A stretch of DNA of 51,775 bases from JALCSJ01 sp036788835. Lineage in GTDB: Bacteria; Bacillota; Negativicutes; Acidaminococcales; Acidaminococcaceae. Position numbers and translations under genes: made by a program. Every line of letters starts with the position of its first letter. The stretch's first letter is position 1. Where the stretch lies: positions 1 to 51,775 of the forward strand of contig DAIQMR010000015.1 in assembly GCA_036788835.1 (NCBI GenBank), in the 5' to 3' direction. The notes under the pieces were generated by a model. The model saw only the letters and a program-made list of their open reading frames with translations, had not been told where the DNA came from and made no database searches. Positions 17,201-25,014 of the stretch are shown here, piece after piece.

Positions 17201-17244
17201 TATTGTACTCTTTGTCTATTCGTATGTTTGTAACATATACAGAA

Positions 17245-17742
17245 TTACAATCGCCAGGTAATGGTTTTGGCGTTTTTACTATCTGCCTGAAAACCACATT
17301 TTTGCAAAATAGACTCACTTTCAATATTGGCCAGTTCTGTCTGTGCCATAATATGCCGGACTCCCGGTTGCTCTTTAGCCCATTGGCACAAGGCTTCCAC
17401 AGCTTCGGTCATATAACCCTGGCCCTGAAAGATTTTATTCAGGCCATAGCCCAGTTCCACTTCTCCTGCGGCATTGGGTGCCCCCTTAAAATCAGCAGCG
17501 CCAATAAACATCTTGTCCGCTTTGCGCAGCAGGAACCAGAAGGTGTGCCATTGACTATTTTCTTCATCTTCCATAGCCATTTTTAATTGGGCGGCAACTG
17601 CTTCCTGCAATTTGCCTTCCAGCATATCTCCCGGATAAATGCATTCCAACTCATCAGTCAGATGCGGAATACTTTCCAGCCATAATTTTAATTGTTTAGT
17701 CGTTAATGGAACAAGCTTCAATCTCCGTGTTTCTAAATTCAT
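17245..17742 (-). CDS. GNAT family N-acetyltransferase (RimJ/RimL-like)
   Basis: This 165-residue protein matches the RimJ/RimL-type GNAT fold. It starts METRRLKL-like (MNLETRRLKLVPL), the family's first strand. It has the acetyl-CoA-binding loop in FQGQGYMTEAVEAL near residues 107-120, and a C-terminal SILQKCGF segment typical of motif B. Such enzymes transfer acetyl from acetyl-CoA to an amino group of a protein, antibiotic or metabolite. The substrate is unknown. It stands alone between terminators, with no functional link to its neighbours. Confidence 0.8.
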   Translation of the reverse strand: MNLETRRLKLVPLTTKQLKLWLESIPHLTDELECIYPGDMLEGKLQEAVAAQLKMAMEDEENSQWHTFWFLLRKADKMFIGAADFKGAPNAAGEVELGYGLNKIFQGQGYMTEAVEALCQWAKEQPGVRHIMAQTELANIESESILQKCGFQADSKNAKTITWRL

Positions 17743-17826
17743 TAATCATCGCTCCTAATATTCGTCATAAGCATATTATACCACATCCGTACATGTGAAA
17801 TGCGAAGATTGGATGTGCAACGCGAA

Positions 17827-17892
17827 ATAGACAGGCAGCAGACCATGGGATAGAACAGGTACATTTCATCCCAGTGCCTGATGCCTGTCTAT
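17827..17892 (-). terminator. Long hairpin downstream of hydrogenase operon
   Basis: ATAGACAGGCA (17827-17837) pairs with TGCCTGTCTAT (17882-17892), and TGGGAT/ATCCCA forms an inner stem. It lies 28 bp after the hydrogenase stop codon and has no clear T-run, so it may be a transcript-end or stability element. Confidence 0.6.
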
Positions 17893-17920
17893 GACAAAGT
17901 ATCACGCCAATATGCGCATT

Positions 17921-19663
17921 TTACTTTTCGTTGGGCATGCGCCAGCCATGCTGGTCGGTGTGAAGTAAATGATGGGCCTTTTCGCTCAAAGGTTTGCCCA
18001 AATAGCTCTTGTACAGCTCTTGGATGTCTGGATTTTCGTGACTGTAGCGGAGCTGGGAATTTTTATCCAGCCTCCACAATACCTGTCCGCGTTCATCTGC
18101 CAATTCCTCGCCATCCACAATGGGCTGTCCGCCGCCGCCGGAGCAGCCGCCAGGGCAAGCCATGACTTCCACAAAATCATACTCCACTTCTCCCGCGGCC
18201 AAAGCTTCCATTATTTTTCTGGCATTACCCAGACCGCTGACCACGGCAATGCGTACAGTTCCTGCTCCCGGTATATCAAAGTTGGCTTCTTTCCAGCCCT
18301 TCATGCCGCGGACCTGATAGAAAGCATCAGGATCAGGATTGGAACCGGTGACCAAGAAATAAGCAGACCGTAAAGCAGCATCCATTACACCTCCGGTAGC
18401 CCCGAAAATAATAGCTGCACCGGTACCACTGCCTAAAGGAGAATCGAATTCTTCTTCCTGCAAGTTGTCAAGGACAATACTCTTCTGTCTCAGCATTCTG
18501 TCGAATTCTCTTGTTGTAATAACAATATCTACATCCGGGTCACCGCAGGCATCCTTCATGGTAGGCAATGCGCACTCGGATTTTTTCGCTACGCAGGGCA
18601 TTACCGAAATGCAGCGAATCTTGTGAGGATCCACTCCTATACGCTGGGCAAAGTAGCTCTTCGTGGTGGCTCCAAACATTTGCTGAGGACTTTTTGACGT
18701 AGATACATTATCTATAAAGGCTGGGAATTGAGACTTGATAAATCTCATCCAACCCGGACAGCAGGAAGTAAACATGGGCCACTTATACTTATCTTTGTGG
18801 GTAAATCTTTCTACGAATTCGCTGCCTTCTTCCATAATTGTCAAGTCTGCGCCAAAGTTAGTGTCAAAGACATAGTCAAACCCTAACTGACGTAAAGCAG
18901 CAGCCATTCTCTTGGGTGTGGCTTTTTCCCGCTCCATACCAAATGTCTCCGCCCAGGCAGTACGCACCGCCGGCGCTACCTGAACCACGGTGATGCACTC
19001 CGGATCATCAATATATTCCAGAACTTTTTCTGTATCGTCTCTGGCCCCTAAAGCGCCAACCGGGCAGTGGGTAATACATTGACCGCAGAAGCTGCAGTCT
19101 ACTTCGTTAATAGTCAGGTTGTCTCTCACATCTACGCAAGTACGGGAACCGGTATTAGCCAAGTCCCAGACCTTCAAGCTTTGAATTTTATCGCAAACCT
19201 GAATACAACGCATGCACTTGATACACTTGGCAGCGTTTTTAATCAAAGGGGCAGATAAATCCCAGTTAATTTCTTTTTGGTATTCTGCTTTGTAAGGATG
19301 GTCTATAATGTTTAATTTGTTGGCCAAACTTTGCAGGGAGCAGTTACCGCTCCGCGGACAAGTAGGACAATGGCAATCATGTTGGGAAAGAATCAGACGG
19401 ATATTATCCCGTCTGACCTTACGAGCTCTGGTCGAATCAGTGTAAACATTCATGCCGTCTGTTACATAGGTTTCACATGCTGCAAAGAGCTTAGAGTCCT
19501 GGCCTTCCAATTCCACCATGCAAACCCGGCAGGCGCCTATTTCATTCAATCCTTTGAAGTAACAAAGAGTAGGAATAACAATGCCGGCACTTTTAGCCGC
19601 TTCCAAAATGGTGGTACCCTCCACTGCTTGAATTTCTTTATTGTTAATAGTCAGCTTTACCAT
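17921..19663 (-). CDS. hydA: [FeFe]-hydrogenase, catalytic subunit with full electron-relay domains
   Basis: This 580-residue group A [FeFe]-hydrogenase makes or uses H2 in the cytosol. Domains in order: N-terminal [2Fe-2S] (Cys34, 45, 48, 63); His-Cys [4Fe-4S] site (His95, Cys99, 102, 108); two [4Fe-4S] clusters (Cys147-157 and Cys190-200); then the H-cluster domain. The H-cluster domain has L1 TSCCPGW (301-302), L2 MPCVAKKSE (Cys357) and L3 ACPGGCSGGGGQP (Cys503, 507). All ligands and the proton-transfer cysteine are present. The ATG at 19663 is chosen because GGAGGGAGGA lies just upstream. The gene overlaps the end of the preceding flavoprotein gene by 7 bp, which indicates translational coupling and probably one complex. 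Confidence 0.95.
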   Translation of the reverse strand: MVKLTINNKEIQAVEGTTILEAAKSAGIVIPTLCYFKGLNEIGACRVCMVELEGQDSKLFAACETYVTDGMNVYTDSTRARKVRRDNIRLILSQHDCHCPTCPRSGNCSLQSLANKLNIIDHPYKAEYQKEINWDLSAPLIKNAAKCIKCMRCIQVCDKIQSLKVWDLANTGSRTCVDVRDNLTINEVDCSFCGQCITHCPVGALGARDDTEKVLEYIDDPECITVVQVAPAVRTAWAETFGMEREKATPKRMAAALRQLGFDYVFDTNFGADLTIMEEGSEFVERFTHKDKYKWPMFTSCCPGWMRFIKSQFPAFIDNVSTSKSPQQMFGATTKSYFAQRIGVDPHKIRCISVMPCVAKKSECALPTMKDACGDPDVDIVITTREFDRMLRQKSIVLDNLQEEEFDSPLGSGTGAAIIFGATGGVMDAALRSAYFLVTGSNPDPDAFYQVRGMKGWKEANFDIPGAGTVRIAVVSGLGNARKIMEALAAGEVEYDFVEVMACPGGCSGGGGQPIVDGEELADERGQVLWRLDKNSQLRYSHENPDIQELYKSYLGKPLSEKAHHLLHTDQHGWRMPNEK

Positions 19664-21489
19664 TTTGTATTCCTCCCTCCTCTCAATTGGCCCATGCCAT
19701 AGTAATCGCATCTTAGACACCGATTGCATTCATACTCTGCTCCTAAATCTGTTAAGCCGTTTTCAATGCAATTGAAATCCTGTTTGCGCTCAAAGGCAAC
19801 TCGCAAAGAGGTATTAGTGCGCCCCCAGGCCGGTGTCAAATCAACTGTAGCAGCAGGAATAGCAACATCTACGCTAATCTTATGCTTGCCGCCCAGGTAT
19901 TCATCAATATTAGCCGCGGCAACTTTCCCGGCAGCAATGGCGCGAATCGCATCATTGGGACCGGTTACGCATTCGCCACCGGCGAAAATATTTTTGTCCG
20001 GGAAAACTTTTTCTCCTGCCAAGGTCGTAAGAGTTCCTCTTTTTATTGGGAACCCGGCCTGAGCAAAAGGCTCGCTTTCTACTTTTTGGCCAATGGCCAC
20101 AATAACATAATCAGCTGCAATGCGCTCTGCCGGTTCATCGGAATCTACCGGTGCCGGACGACCGCTGGCATCTATCTTGCCGGACAATTGCGGCTTTACC
20201 CACAGCGCCACAGCCTTGCCCTGTTTATCCAGCTCAATATGGTCAGGTGCCCGCATGGTCAGGATTTCGGCTCCCTCTGCCAAAGCGCCCTCTACTTCTT
20301 CCATATCTGCCGTCATATCATTCTTCCGGCGACGATATACGCAATATACCTTTGCTGCATTCAACCGCACGCTGGTTCTGGTAACGTCCATGGCAACGTT
20401 ACCGCCGCCTATAATTACTACCGTCTTGCCGGTAAAATCAGGATGTACACCATCGCCAATCTTGCGCAGCATTTCTACTGCGGACATAACATTTTGGCCA
20501 TCTTCACCGGCCACCCGCACTTGAGAGTGGTTCTGGGCGCCTACGGCAATATATACAGCATCATTTACTTTGCTTAATTTCTCGTAATCTCCACTGGCAG
20601 CAACATCACTGTCCGTCTTAACCTTTACTCCGGTAGCCAGAATAGCATTAATATCACGGTCCAGCAAATGACGAGGCAGACGATATTCGGGAATACCGTA
20701 GCGCAGCATGCCTCCCAATTGTTTCCTGCGCTCATAGATGGTAACTTCGTGTCCCATGAGCTGTAGGAAATAGGCAGCGCTGAGACCGCATGGCCCGCCG
20801 CCTACTATGGCAACCTTTTTGCCTGTGGCAGGCATATTAATCGGCGGCTGTACTACCCCGGCCTTGTCCACGGCGAAACGTTTCAGTCCGCGGATATTAA
20901 GAGAATCATCCATTAGTTTCCGCCGACAGTGTTTCTCACAAGGATGGTCACAAATATAACCGCAAGTCGTAACCATAGGATTATCCTTACGAATCAGGCG
21001 TACAGCATCAGCATAGCGCCCATTTTTAATAAGGGCAATATAGCCGGGGATATCCACATTGGCCGGGCACATTTCCACACAGGGCACAGGAGCGCTAAAG
21101 CTGCCCAGGCATCTGTTTTTGGCAATATGTTCGTGATAGTCTTCCGGATAATTTTTTAAATTGGCAATGACAATATGGGCCGCCTCGATGCCAATGGCAC
21201 AGTCGGCAGACTGAGCAATACTGTCTGCTGTTCTCCTGAGCAATTCCAGGGAAAACTTGCTGCCCTTGCCGTCCAAAATGTCTTGGAGGATATTGGTAAT
21301 TTGTTTTAATCCGATTCTGCAAGGTACGCATTTTCCGCAAGACTGGCTAAGACACATAGTAACGAAGCTCAGAGCTAAATCTACCGGGCAAATCCCGTTA
21401 GAGCCTGCTGTCAGCCTTCTGGCCATGTCGCCATAAAGTCTTTCGGCAGTTTTTTCTGTAGTACCAAACCGCTTTAGTTCAAGTCTCAT
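19657..21489 (-). CDS. NuoF C-terminal/GltD-like FAD oxidoreductase, hydrogenase partner
   Basis: This 610-residue flavo-iron-sulfur protein is built like a partial NuoF joined to a glutamate-synthase small-subunit-like reductase. Residues about 35-105 carry the NuoF [4Fe-4S] pattern SCGKCVPCR plus Cys97, without the FMN/NADH domain that normally precedes it. Cys-rich segments PCVEMCPAN and CGYICDHPCEKHC are the GltD-type clusters. FAD binding is at VAIVGGGPCGLSAAYF (near 225) and NAD(P)H binding at VVIIGGGNVAMD. An extra CNRCLRC motif sits at the C-terminus. The YRRR segment after the second Rossmann motif hints at NADPH. It likely passes electrons between NAD(P)H and the hydrogenase. The start is supported by GGGAGG. 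Confidence 0.88.
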   Translation of the reverse strand: MRLELKRFGTTEKTAERLYGDMARRLTAGSNGICPVDLALSFVTMCLSQSCGKCVPCRIGLKQITNILQDILDGKGSKFSLELLRRTADSIAQSADCAIGIEAAHIVIANLKNYPEDYHEHIAKNRCLGSFSAPVPCVEMCPANVDIPGYIALIKNGRYADAVRLIRKDNPMVTTCGYICDHPCEKHCRRKLMDDSLNIRGLKRFAVDKAGVVQPPINMPATGKKVAIVGGGPCGLSAAYFLQLMGHEVTIYERRKQLGGMLRYGIPEYRLPRHLLDRDINAILATGVKVKTDSDVAASGDYEKLSKVNDAVYIAVGAQNHSQVRVAGEDGQNVMSAVEMLRKIGDGVHPDFTGKTVVIIGGGNVAMDVTRTSVRLNAAKVYCVYRRRKNDMTADMEEVEGALAEGAEILTMRAPDHIELDKQGKAVALWVKPQLSGKIDASGRPAPVDSDEPAERIAADYVIVAIGQKVESEPFAQAGFPIKRGTLTTLAGEKVFPDKNIFAGGECVTGPNDAIRAIAAGKVAAANIDEYLGGKHKISVDVAIPAATVDLTPAWGRTNTSLRVAFERKQDFNCIENGLTDLGAEYECNRCLRCDYYGMGQLRGGRNTKW

Positions 21490-21558
21490 TTTTTCCTCCC
21501 CTTTACAGGTAAATGTTTAGATAAAAACCTTAGACCTAAAAAAATTTATTATACCTAA

Positions 21559-21587
21559 TTTATAATAATTTTTTCAGAATAATGCAA
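21559..21587 (-). promoter_or_regulatory. Promoter of the flavoprotein-hydrogenase operon
   Basis: On the minus strand TTGCAT (21587-21582), 17 bp, then TATAAA (21564-21559). Confidence 0.65.
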
Positions 21588-21798
21588 TGTTTTAATTGAT
21601 TATACCGCTTCTCTAACTAATATAATAGAGTTTTTTAAAAGAAATATTCTAAAGTAGACAGATTATAGGAAAAAGAGGGCCCGCAACCCCAGGTCCTCCT
21701 TCGATTTTTCCAAAGTATTCTACTTAAACAGCCAACTGTGGGACACACGGGGCTAGCTCGCTTGCTCCAGCCAATAGGCTATTTGCCCGAGAATTCCA

Positions 21799-21826
21799 CA
21801 CTTCAAATCACCTAGTGATTAAGTGG
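21799..21826. repeat. Dispersed hairpin repeat (ATCAC-GTGAT family)
   Basis: CACTT and AAGTG enclose ATCAC-cta-GTGAT. The same element occurs three times near 23640-23800 and inverted at 39192-39211. Confidence 0.7.
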
Positions 21827-21836
21827 CGGAAGTATG

Positions 21837-22076
21837 TCACTCATTACTCATTATTTGTTTATATTCCTGCCCGTTCATTTCGTATACGGCTTCCACTTCT
21901 TCACTCATCAGCTCCAGATGGGGCTCTGCCGCACTATAGAATACACAGGTGCCGCAGGAGGAGCTGAGTTTTCTGGGTACAGGAGCCATCTGAGCCTCTA
22001 ACCCGGCTTTAGCCAATGTCTTAAAAGTCAACAGCGCTCCTAAATGAGTATGAAAAGTTGCTATATATCTAATCAT
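21837..22076 (-). CDS. DUF3343 protein, putative Se/S carrier
   Basis: This 79-residue protein has the small DUF3343 (Se/S carrier-like) pattern: an N-terminal TFHTHLGALLTFKTLA helix-strand unit, then MAPVPRKLSSSCGTC with two cysteines near residues 41-44. The family occurs beside selenium genes and is thought to carry activated selenium or sulfur on a cysteine; direct biochemical proof is limited. Its start overlaps the yedF stop (ATGA), so it is translationally coupled to yedF and is the third gene of the yedE-yedF operon. Confidence 0.82.
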   Translation of the reverse strand: MIRYIATFHTHLGALLTFKTLAKAGLEAQMAPVPRKLSSSCGTCVFYSAAEPHLELMSEEVEAVYEMNGQEYKQIMSNE

Positions 22077-22276
22077 TTTGTCAGTACTAATTTAAAGTCC
22101 TCCCCTTCCCGGGTAACTGCTACCTTGTAACCTGCGCTCTCTGCGTACCTTGTTACATTTTCCTTGGCACAGGTCTCATCCACCATGACCTCCAGTGTAT
22201 CCGGAGCATTGGCTTCCACTGCTTTTTTGACCATGATTACGGGCATGGGACAAACATAGCCTCTCGCATCTACCAT
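22073..22276 (-). CDS. yedF: TusA-like sulfur/selenium carrier, YedF type
   Basis: This 67-residue protein has the TusA fold signature: ARGYVCPMPVIMVKKA with the CPxP active-site cysteine at residue 9. TusA-like proteins carry persulfide or perselenide. YedF members accompany the YedE transporter in selenium-using bacteria. The ATG at 22276 is preferred over an upstream ATG: AGGAGG lies 10 nt before it, and the start shares one base with the yedE stop (TAATG). It is followed by an ATGA overlap with the DUF3343 gene. Confidence 0.87.
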   Translation of the reverse strand: MVDARGYVCPMPVIMVKKAVEANAPDTLEVMVDETCAKENVTRYAESAGYKVAVTREGEDFKLVLTK

Positions 22277-23370
22277 TATTTTTTTACCTCCTGACGTGAA
22301 TTCCATAATGAAACAGCCAAAAGTGCTGCTAAGCAGACAAAGACTGCAACCTGACCATTAAATCCGATACCGCCTACTTTCAATGCTTTTGTGGCCTTAT
22401 CTATTGTATCGGGGCTGCCTGCCAAGGCAAAGTTATGAGCAATAGCAGCACCGACAATCATACCAAAGACAGTTACAGCAGAATCGCCATTGCCGGTCCC
22501 GGCCAAAATCAGCTGACGCAAAGGACAACCACCCAAAAGCACGGAACCCCATCCCACAACTACCATGCCGAGAATGTTCCACAAAACGGCGCTGTGAGCA
22601 ATGGGCTGTCCACTGAAAGCAAAACGAAAACTGCCTAAAGCAAGATTGCCAATAAGAATGGTGAAAAATATAGCCACAAAACCATAAAGCAATTTAAAAT
22701 CTCTGAACAACATAACGTCACGAATACCGCCTACCATGCACAGACGGGCTTTCTGAGCCAGAACGCCGATAAGCAAGGATACACCCAAAGCAGTCATAAA
22801 AGGAGCATGCATAGAACCGGGACCTGCCTTACTGAACTTGAACAAGGTCGGGGCTATAATAACCATCAGCAAAAGTCCAAGCATAACAGAAGGGAGCATA
22901 GATCCTTCTACAGCACTGCCGTCATAGGCACGTTTCAAGGAGAAGCCTTTGTTCAAGAAGGCAACGCCTATGGCAATACCAATAACAAAACCAACCAGAC
23001 CAAGAATCGCACTGCCGTCACCGCCGCCCAGCCGAATAACCATACGCAGGGGACAGCCTAAAAATACTAGGGCTCCAATCATTACCATAGCGCCCAACAC
23101 AAAACGAGTGGCCGGAGCAGAGCCTGTCTTAGTTCTAAATTCCTTTGTGCATAAGGACATGAGGAAGGAACCTAGTACCAAGCCAACAATTTCAGGTCTC
23201 ACATACTGGACCACTTTAGCACTGTGCAAACCCAGAGCACCCGCTATATCACGTTCAAAGCAGGCAATACAGAAACCCATATTTGCCGGATTGCCTAGCA
23301 GTGTCAAACCTAATGCGGCCAGGCCTACAGCCACGCCGGCCACAATCACAAACCAATTTACCTTTTTCAT
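22276..23370 (-). CDS. yedE: YedE family putative selenium transporter
   Basis: This 364-residue polytopic membrane protein has about ten hydrophobic segments. It carries the YedE/YeeE (DUF395) Cys-Gly repeats twice: LGCPLRMVIRLGGGDG in the first half and LGGCPLRQLILAGTGNG in the second. Additional cysteines occur in GFCIACFERD and ARLCMVGG. Related YeeE imports thiosulfate through such cysteines; this subfamily is linked genomically to selenium metabolism. The ATG at 23370 follows AAGAGGTG, and a 13-codon longer frame lacks an RBS. It is first in the operon with yedF and DUF3343, ahead of the Sec genes. Confidence 0.87.
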   Translation of the reverse strand: MKKVNWFVIVAGVAVGLAALGLTLLGNPANMGFCIACFERDIAGALGLHSAKVVQYVRPEIVGLVLGSFLMSLCTKEFRTKTGSAPATRFVLGAMVMIGALVFLGCPLRMVIRLGGGDGSAILGLVGFVIGIAIGVAFLNKGFSLKRAYDGSAVEGSMLPSVMLGLLLMVIIAPTLFKFSKAGPGSMHAPFMTALGVSLLIGVLAQKARLCMVGGIRDVMLFRDFKLLYGFVAIFFTILIGNLALGSFRFAFSGQPIAHSAVLWNILGMVVVGWGSVLLGGCPLRQLILAGTGNGDSAVTVFGMIVGAAIAHNFALAGSPDTIDKATKALKVGGIGFNGQVAVFVCLAALLAVSLWNSRQEVKK

Positions 23371-23829
23371 ATTACACCTCTTGTTAAGTGAAATTATTGT
23401 TGATTTCATTATGCCAGAGGCAGAAACAAAAGACCAATAGAGATTAGTAATAAGCCGCTCTAATTATTAATAGATTTTATAAAGTAAAGATAGAAAAGTT
23501 ATCATAGACAGTATATAATATAAAGAAAAGCAAGAAAATCCGTGTTTACAACAGACTGCCTTTCGCCACAAGCTTGAGTGCAACAAAATAGTGCCGGTGG
23601 CATTAAATTTTCCAAACATTGTCGGGAAGCCCCCCACTTTGCATCACATAGCGATTAAGTGGTCTGACAACCTTAATGCTGTCAATGTTGTTTGAAGGCC
23701 CCCTCTTTGCATCACGTAGCGATTAAGCGGTCTGACAACCTTAATGCTGTCAATGTTGTTTGAAGCCCCCCTCTTTGCATCACGTAGTGATTAAGTGATG
23801 GGAGCATATCACGTATTCAGGAGGATTAT
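23371..23829. other. Intergenic region with 68-bp tandem repeats
   Basis: This divergent intergenic region between yedE and the class V aminotransferase gene has an AT-rich half (23371-23560), presumably holding the yedE promoter; no convincing -35/-10 pair was found. The other half is repetitive (23612-23800). No coding region is evident. Confidence 0.6.
23632..23800. repeat. 68-bp tandem repeat, two copies plus a partial third
   Basis: The word GCATCAC recurs at 23641, 23709 and 23777, a period of 68 bp. Each unit contains the ATCAC(A/G)TAG(C/T)GAT hairpin followed by TCTGACAACCTTAATGCTGT and TTGTTTGAAG. The first unit is preceded by CCAAACATTGTC, a word found again inverted at 39230-39241. 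Confidence 0.88.
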
Positions 23830-25014
23830 ATGGAGAAACTTTATTTTGACCAGGGAGCCAGCTCTTTCCCTAAGGCCCCCGGTGTGGGTGAAGCCATGGC
23901 CCACTATATCACATCTAACGGGTCTAATATTAACCGTGGCACTTATAGTGCTGCCGCCCAGGCCGGAATGACTGTTCTGGAGACAAGGGAAATGCTGGCT
24001 GAGCTTTTTCATTTTCAAGATGGTGTAGAAAGAGTGATTTTCACTCCCGGCGCCACCTGGGGGATGAACACTCTATTGCGTGGTTATCTAAATCCCGGCG
24101 ACCATGTTATCGTCAGCAGCATGGAGCACAATGCGGTGATGAGACCTCTCACTGATTTAACAAAAATAGGAGTAACATTTTCCCGGATACCCGCCAATAA
24201 GGCCGGGGAAACCCACGCCAAAGATATTCTTCCGTTAATCAAAGATAATACAAGGCTTGTGATAGTAAGCCATGCTTCTAATGTAAGCGGTACGCTTTTC
24301 CCTTTAGAAGAAGTGGCGCGCATTTGTGCTGAGCGCAAGCTTCCCTTGGCAGTAGATGCTGCTCAGACAGCAGGACATCTGGACATAGATTTTGCTAAGC
24401 TGCATTTGGCCGCGCTCTGTGTTCCCGGACACAAAGGCCTATTGGGTCCCCAAGGCATCGGTGCCCTGCTTCTTGACCGTGCTTTTGCCGATCAGCTCCG
24501 GCCTCTTATTACCGGTGGCACCGGCAGCGCTTCCGACAGCGAAATACAGCCTGATTTTTTGCCGGATAAATTTGAATCAGGCACCATAAATCTACCGGGG
24601 ATTTTCGGTCTCCACGCTGCTTTGAAGTTCATTAAAAAAATTGGCATAGAAAATATTCATAAAAAAGAACAGGAGCAAACTCAAGAGCTCCTGTCCTTGT
24701 TAAAACCTTTGCATGTTAAAATCGTCGGTCCTTGTGATGCCGCCAGACAAGTTGGCGTCGTCTCTTTAGACTTCACTAATCTTGATAACGGCGACGCCTC
24801 ATTCCAGCTGGAACAGCAATTCGGCATCATGACCCGCTGCGGACTCCACTGCGCTCCCAACGCCCACAAAACTTTAGGTACCTTTCCCCGTGGCACTGTA
24901 CGCCTGTCTCTGGGCTACTTCACAACGAAGGAAGATTTACAGCGTGTGGCCGCATCTATCGCTACCCTACAAATCCGGCCTTTTGGAGAATCTCTAAAGC
25001 TTTGTCGTGATTAG
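23830..25014 (+). CDS. Class V aminotransferase; cysteine desulfurase/selenocysteine lyase-like
   Basis: This 394-residue PLP enzyme is of the NifS/CsdB type seen next to selenium genes. The PLP lysine is Lys202 in VPGHKGLLGPQG, the aspartate is Asp176 in AVDAAQTAGH, and the active cysteine is Cys341 in RCGLHCAPNAHKTLG. It would take S or Se from cysteine or selenocysteine onto Cys341, feeding YedF/DUF3343 or SelD. AGGAGG lies 6 nt before the ATG. It is the only plus-strand gene in the selenium island. Its last 53 bp overlap the 3' end of grdD on the other strand, so the two mRNAs are complementary there. Confidence 0.88.
   Translation: MEKLYFDQGASSFPKAPGVGEAMAHYITSNGSNINRGTYSAAAQAGMTVLETREMLAELFHFQDGVERVIFTPGATWGMNTLLRGYLNPGDHVIVSSMEHNAVMRPLTDLTKIGVTFSRIPANKAGETHAKDILPLIKDNTRLVIVSHASNVSGTLFPLEEVARICAERKLPLAVDAAQTAGHLDIDFAKLHLAALCVPGHKGLLGPQGIGALLLDRAFADQLRPLITGGTGSASDSEIQPDFLPDKFESGTINLPGIFGLHAALKFIKKIGIENIHKKEQEQTQELLSLLKPLHVKIVGPCDAARQVGVVSLDFTNLDNGDASFQLEQQFGIMTRCGLHCAPNAHKTLGTFPRGTVRLSLGYFTTKEDLQRVAASIATLQIRPFGESLKLCRD

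Larger units (their letters stand above)
16834..17244 (-). other. Intergenic region: promoter and leader of symporter operon
   Basis: This gene-free stretch holds the symporter promoter, a purine-rich leader of about 190 nt with no strong stem that I can see, and the GNAT-gene terminator. No T-box motif or known riboswitch motif was recognised. Confidence 0.6.
21490..21836. other. Intergenic region: hydrogenase promoter, terminator-like stem, repeat hairpin
   Basis: It contains the promoter at 21559-21587 and a GGAAAAA.../...TTTTTCC hairpin at about 21668-21712, probably ending the selenium-trafficking transcript. A dispersed repeat hairpin lies at 21799-21826. No ORF of note is seen. Confidence 0.6.

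Noticed and set aside
17100..17324. Small minus-strand ORF between symporter and GNAT genes
   Set aside because: It overlaps the GNAT terminator and the GNAT 3' end in another frame, with no RBS or family features.
23632..23800. CRISPR array at the 68-bp repeats
   Set aside because: Units are repeated in full without variable spacers, and no cas genes are nearby.
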